6,585 bases of DNA from Alphaproteobacteria bacterium (GTDB lineage: Bacteria; Pseudomonadota; Alphaproteobacteria; Micavibrionales; Micavibrionaceae): positions 1 to 6,585 of the forward strand of contig JALZUF010000165.1 of the NCBI GenBank assembly GCA_023301785.1, written 5' to 3'. The first letter of the stretch is position 1; each line of letters starts with the position of its first letter. The notes below the pieces were generated by a model that saw only the letters and a list, made by a program, of their open reading frames with translations, had not been told where the DNA came from and ran no database searches. This document shows positions 6,101-6,585 of this stretch, piece by piece. The translations under genes were made by a program, and so were the position numbers.

Positions 6101-6585
6101 AGAATGTTAGCGTCTTCGTTACCATCAATAACATCATCACCCCCACCACCATTCACGTATGAGATTGATGGTTCATCCCCATCAACAATAACTTGAATAG
6201 TATCATTGCCTTCCGTTCCTTCAATACGAACAATCTTATAACCAGGGCCAATAACATGGTGCATTATTGTTTCTTCACCTGTAACAGGGTTGGTTAAAAC
6301 AATACTATCGCCTCGAATATCTGGAATAAAAGCAGCGTCAACATCCTGCGCCAGAAGAACTTCAGCCCAACCACCATCAAGATCTTTTTCATGCGGTAAG
6401 TGTAATTCTAGCTCCGCCGCACGCTCTAAAATAGCCGCCCAACTTTGTGCCAATTCGCTTTCAGGGTCATTCATCATTAACGCTAAAATAGCCGTAGGAT
6501 TTGCTAAATAACTTTGGAATGCTTGTGCCGTTTCTAAATCTGCTTGCCATTCATATATGTTCGTCGCATCAGAATTATGCCACGC
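3142..6585 (-). CDS. Giant RTX (hemolysin-type calcium-binding repeat) protein, type I secreted; 5' end beyond window
   Basis: This is a secreted calcium-binding beta-roll protein, with 1147 residues visible. The frame is open to base 6585, so the paired ATGs at 6477/6474 are internal and the true start lies outside. Counting from the right edge, residues 1 to about 122 have no repeats (AWHNSDATNIYEWQADLETA and onward, helical). Four RTX arrays follow at about 123-300, 490-782, 819-915 and 952-1050, about 70 GGxGxDxhx-type nonapeptides in all. A hemolysin-type calcium-binding-related segment (about 330-369) and an unrecognised region (about 370-489) split arrays 1 and 2. Two short linkers of the type often seen between RTX blocks (782-819 and 915-951; each with ALGD and SIED, then GS) split the later ones. 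The last 100 residues (DRIVDFDKSEDD, DRDGDGTAY, VRIENVVGQWDS) look like a type I secretion C-terminal region. Folding is expected on meeting extracellular calcium. No catalytic domain is visible, so adhesin, S-layer-like protein, toxin or enzyme roles remain open. No ABC exporter genes are in the window. Confidence 0.9.
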   Translation of the reverse strand, partial: AWHNSDATNIYEWQADLETAQAFQSYLANPTAILALMMNDPESELAQSWAAILERAAELELHLPHEKDLDGGWAEVLLAQDVDAAFIPDIRGDSIVLTNPVTGEETIMHHVIGPGYKIVRIEGTEGNDTIQVIVDGDEPSISYVNGGGGDDVIDGNEDANILDGGAGDDIINGYGGNDWLHGGAGEDTLDGGADDDLVVGGQDNDYLIGGSESDHIYGNAGNDYLLGGEGKDFLYGGDGDDYLNGGVGIDRLYGGDGNDTLQSGDGGRDLIYGEKGDNTFIASSNSNTFYGGTGDDTFYIEGGASTNIFYVGRDQGHDVVETESRTHMNYLRFHHSIGANELFFKQDAEDLMIYVLGEDQSVRVKDFYSSDASERPNIAVQAHNGHLTSWGTYWSNANVNLGIAQLVANDKTVTSGVPSGQYNFLSDAAIRAGRVESESLNGWKGTAKILFYDDNSTPRIVIGQTMMAGRLYKLGSALPGTLNDVYALYGGAGDDVLIGRRYMYGDSGNDTIKLTTIQGSYGVGGLGNDKIVGNTGNDYIYGGHGADILYGMNGHDRIWGGVGNDRIWGGYHDDKIHGDAGDDYVNAGHHNDTVYGDEGNDTIYGSYGDDTIHGGDGDDILSGDDGADTIYGDAGNDTIKTGIGNDTIYGGEGDDIINANEGNDFVNGDGGDDTINANEGDDYVNGGEGNDTINGHEGNDTLNGASGRDTIIGGEGADIIDGGGDNDYLYGDYGDDTIFGGDGNDKLYGQGGDDKLYGGYGDDIIEGGHGADHLEGGDGRDRVAYRTASSGLTVNLTDTGQNTGHALGDIFISIEDVSGSKYDDILRGSSGDNRLWGSYGIDKLYGYDGDDILHGESDKDYLYGGDGNDTIYGGEGNDYMRGEKGDDVLYGESGNDIMMGGAGADTLDGGEGTDRVSYVYAEAGVTAYIASTQYNKGEALGDVYISIEDLQGSNFADKLVGDANNNRLLGHSGNDVLHGYGGDDRLYGHNDDDVLYGNSGRDRLYGQSGNDALHGGDGNDYLYGNDGNDFLHGGKGVDRLEGGGGADEFIFNDSTVFNAYDRIVDFDKSEDDTILFNSDLLSGYDAVTDAISDFVSLTESSTHTYINVDRDGDGTAYSSQQMVRIENVVGQWDSVDDIIASGDLKIS
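3436..3732 (-). repeat. RTX array 4 (about 11 nonapeptides)
   Basis: The array begins GSNFADKLVG after the second linker and runs through YGGDDRLYG and GDGNDYLYG to GKGVDRLEGGGGADEFIF, which leads into the C-terminal secretion region. Arrays 3 and 4 plus their preceding linkers have the same length and order, consistent with duplication of a linker-array module of about 135 residues. Confidence 0.85.
3841..4131 (-). repeat. RTX array 3 (about 11 nonapeptides)
   Basis: The array begins GSKYDDILRG after the first linker and ends GAGADTLDGGEGTDRVSY. It contains well-formed units (GDGNDTIYG, GEGNDYMRG) and some without the canonical Asp (SSGDNRLWG, ESDKDYLYG). Confidence 0.85.
4240..5118 (-). 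repeat. RTX array 2 (about 31 nonapeptides, with 54-bp higher-order units)
   Basis: This is the longest array, starting GGAGDDVLIG and ending GDGRDRVAY. Two breaks occur early (RRYMYG and LTTIQGSYGV). Two neighbouring units carry Trp in place of the usual residue (DRIWGGVGNDRIWGG). At 4516-4623 two 18-residue blocks (INANEGNDFVNG and INANEGDDYVNG) match at about 41 of 54 bases, showing fairly recent duplication by nonapeptide pairs. Confidence 0.88.
5119..5685 (-). other. Non-repeat insert in the RTX protein: HCBP-related segment plus unrecognised region
   Basis: Part of the RTX coding sequence. At 5479-5598, YLRFHHSIGANELFFKQD, then DLMIYVLG and VRVKDFY, fits the hemolysin-type calcium-binding-related domain, a 40-residue module often found after RTX blocks. 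The following 120 residues or so are Trp/Asn/Ser-containing with TSWGTYWSNANVNLG and GWKGTAKILFYDD. I cannot place them in a family. They contain no cysteine and no obvious catalytic motif. This is the most likely place for an activity or ligand site within the visible part. Confidence 0.6.
5686..6219 (-). repeat. RTX array 1 (about 18 nonapeptides)
   Basis: This array begins with GTEGNDTIQ, then an interruption (VIVDGDEPSISYV), then continuous units such as GGAGDDIIN and GDGDDYLNG. Units near 5725-5760 (SSNSNTFYG) lack the calcium-binding Asp pattern. The array ends at GTGDDTFYI. Confidence 0.88.

Noticed and set aside
3436..6219. CRISPR-like regular repeats
   Set aside because: The 27-bp periodicity is degenerate and in frame with GGxGxDxhx nonapeptides, so it is coding RTX repeat, not a repeat-spacer array.
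6290..6511. Plus-strand 73-codon frame near the right edge
   Set aside because: It is antisense to the RTX N-terminal part, whose frame is open to the edge; no RBS or family signal.

Overview
The window looks like accessory-type DNA from a Gram-negative bacterium of rather low GC (about 40% by eye). An outer-membrane TpsB/ShlB-type barrel shows that it is Gram-negative. An EcfG-like promoter (GGAAC-N16-CGTA) in front of an entericidin-type lipoprotein points weakly to Alphaproteobacteria. No rRNA, tRNA, CRISPR array or intact mobile element is visible.

Layout: (1) 1-1230, plus strand, is the 3' part of a two-partner secretion transporter (ShlB/FhaC/HecB family), cut by the left edge. (2) 1231-1789 is about 560 bp of AT-rich non-coding DNA with an inverted repeat, a GC-rich hairpin and a 7-4-7 direct repeat. 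(3) 1790-2807, minus strand, holds four small genes. In transcription order they are a small membrane protein with a YqjD/ElaB-like tail, an entericidin-type lipoprotein, a 54-residue single-span membrane miniprotein, and a 92-residue Cys-containing protein of unknown function. The entericidin and 54-residue genes, both under 60 codons, form a tight pair with strong Shine-Dalgarno sites and end at a clear intrinsic terminator. That terminator sits directly against the ribosome-binding site of the 92-residue gene. (4) 2808-3083 is non-coding, with a 10-bp-period GC-rich repeat and possible gene debris. (5) 3142-6585, minus strand, is a very large RTX (hemolysin-type calcium-binding repeat) protein with a C-terminal type I secretion region and its own strong terminator. 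Its reading frame stays open to the right edge, so the true start lies outside the window.

The two large genes belong to two different export routes: type Vb for the barrel and type I for the RTX protein. Neither the TpsA partner nor the type I ABC/MFP exporter is in the window, so a functional link between them is not shown. The most interesting part is the small-gene cluster between them, which looks like a stress-responsive envelope unit. I see no convincing wholly new system. The best leads are the EcfG-like promoter, the terminator/RBS arrangement, and an unrecognised domain inside the RTX protein.
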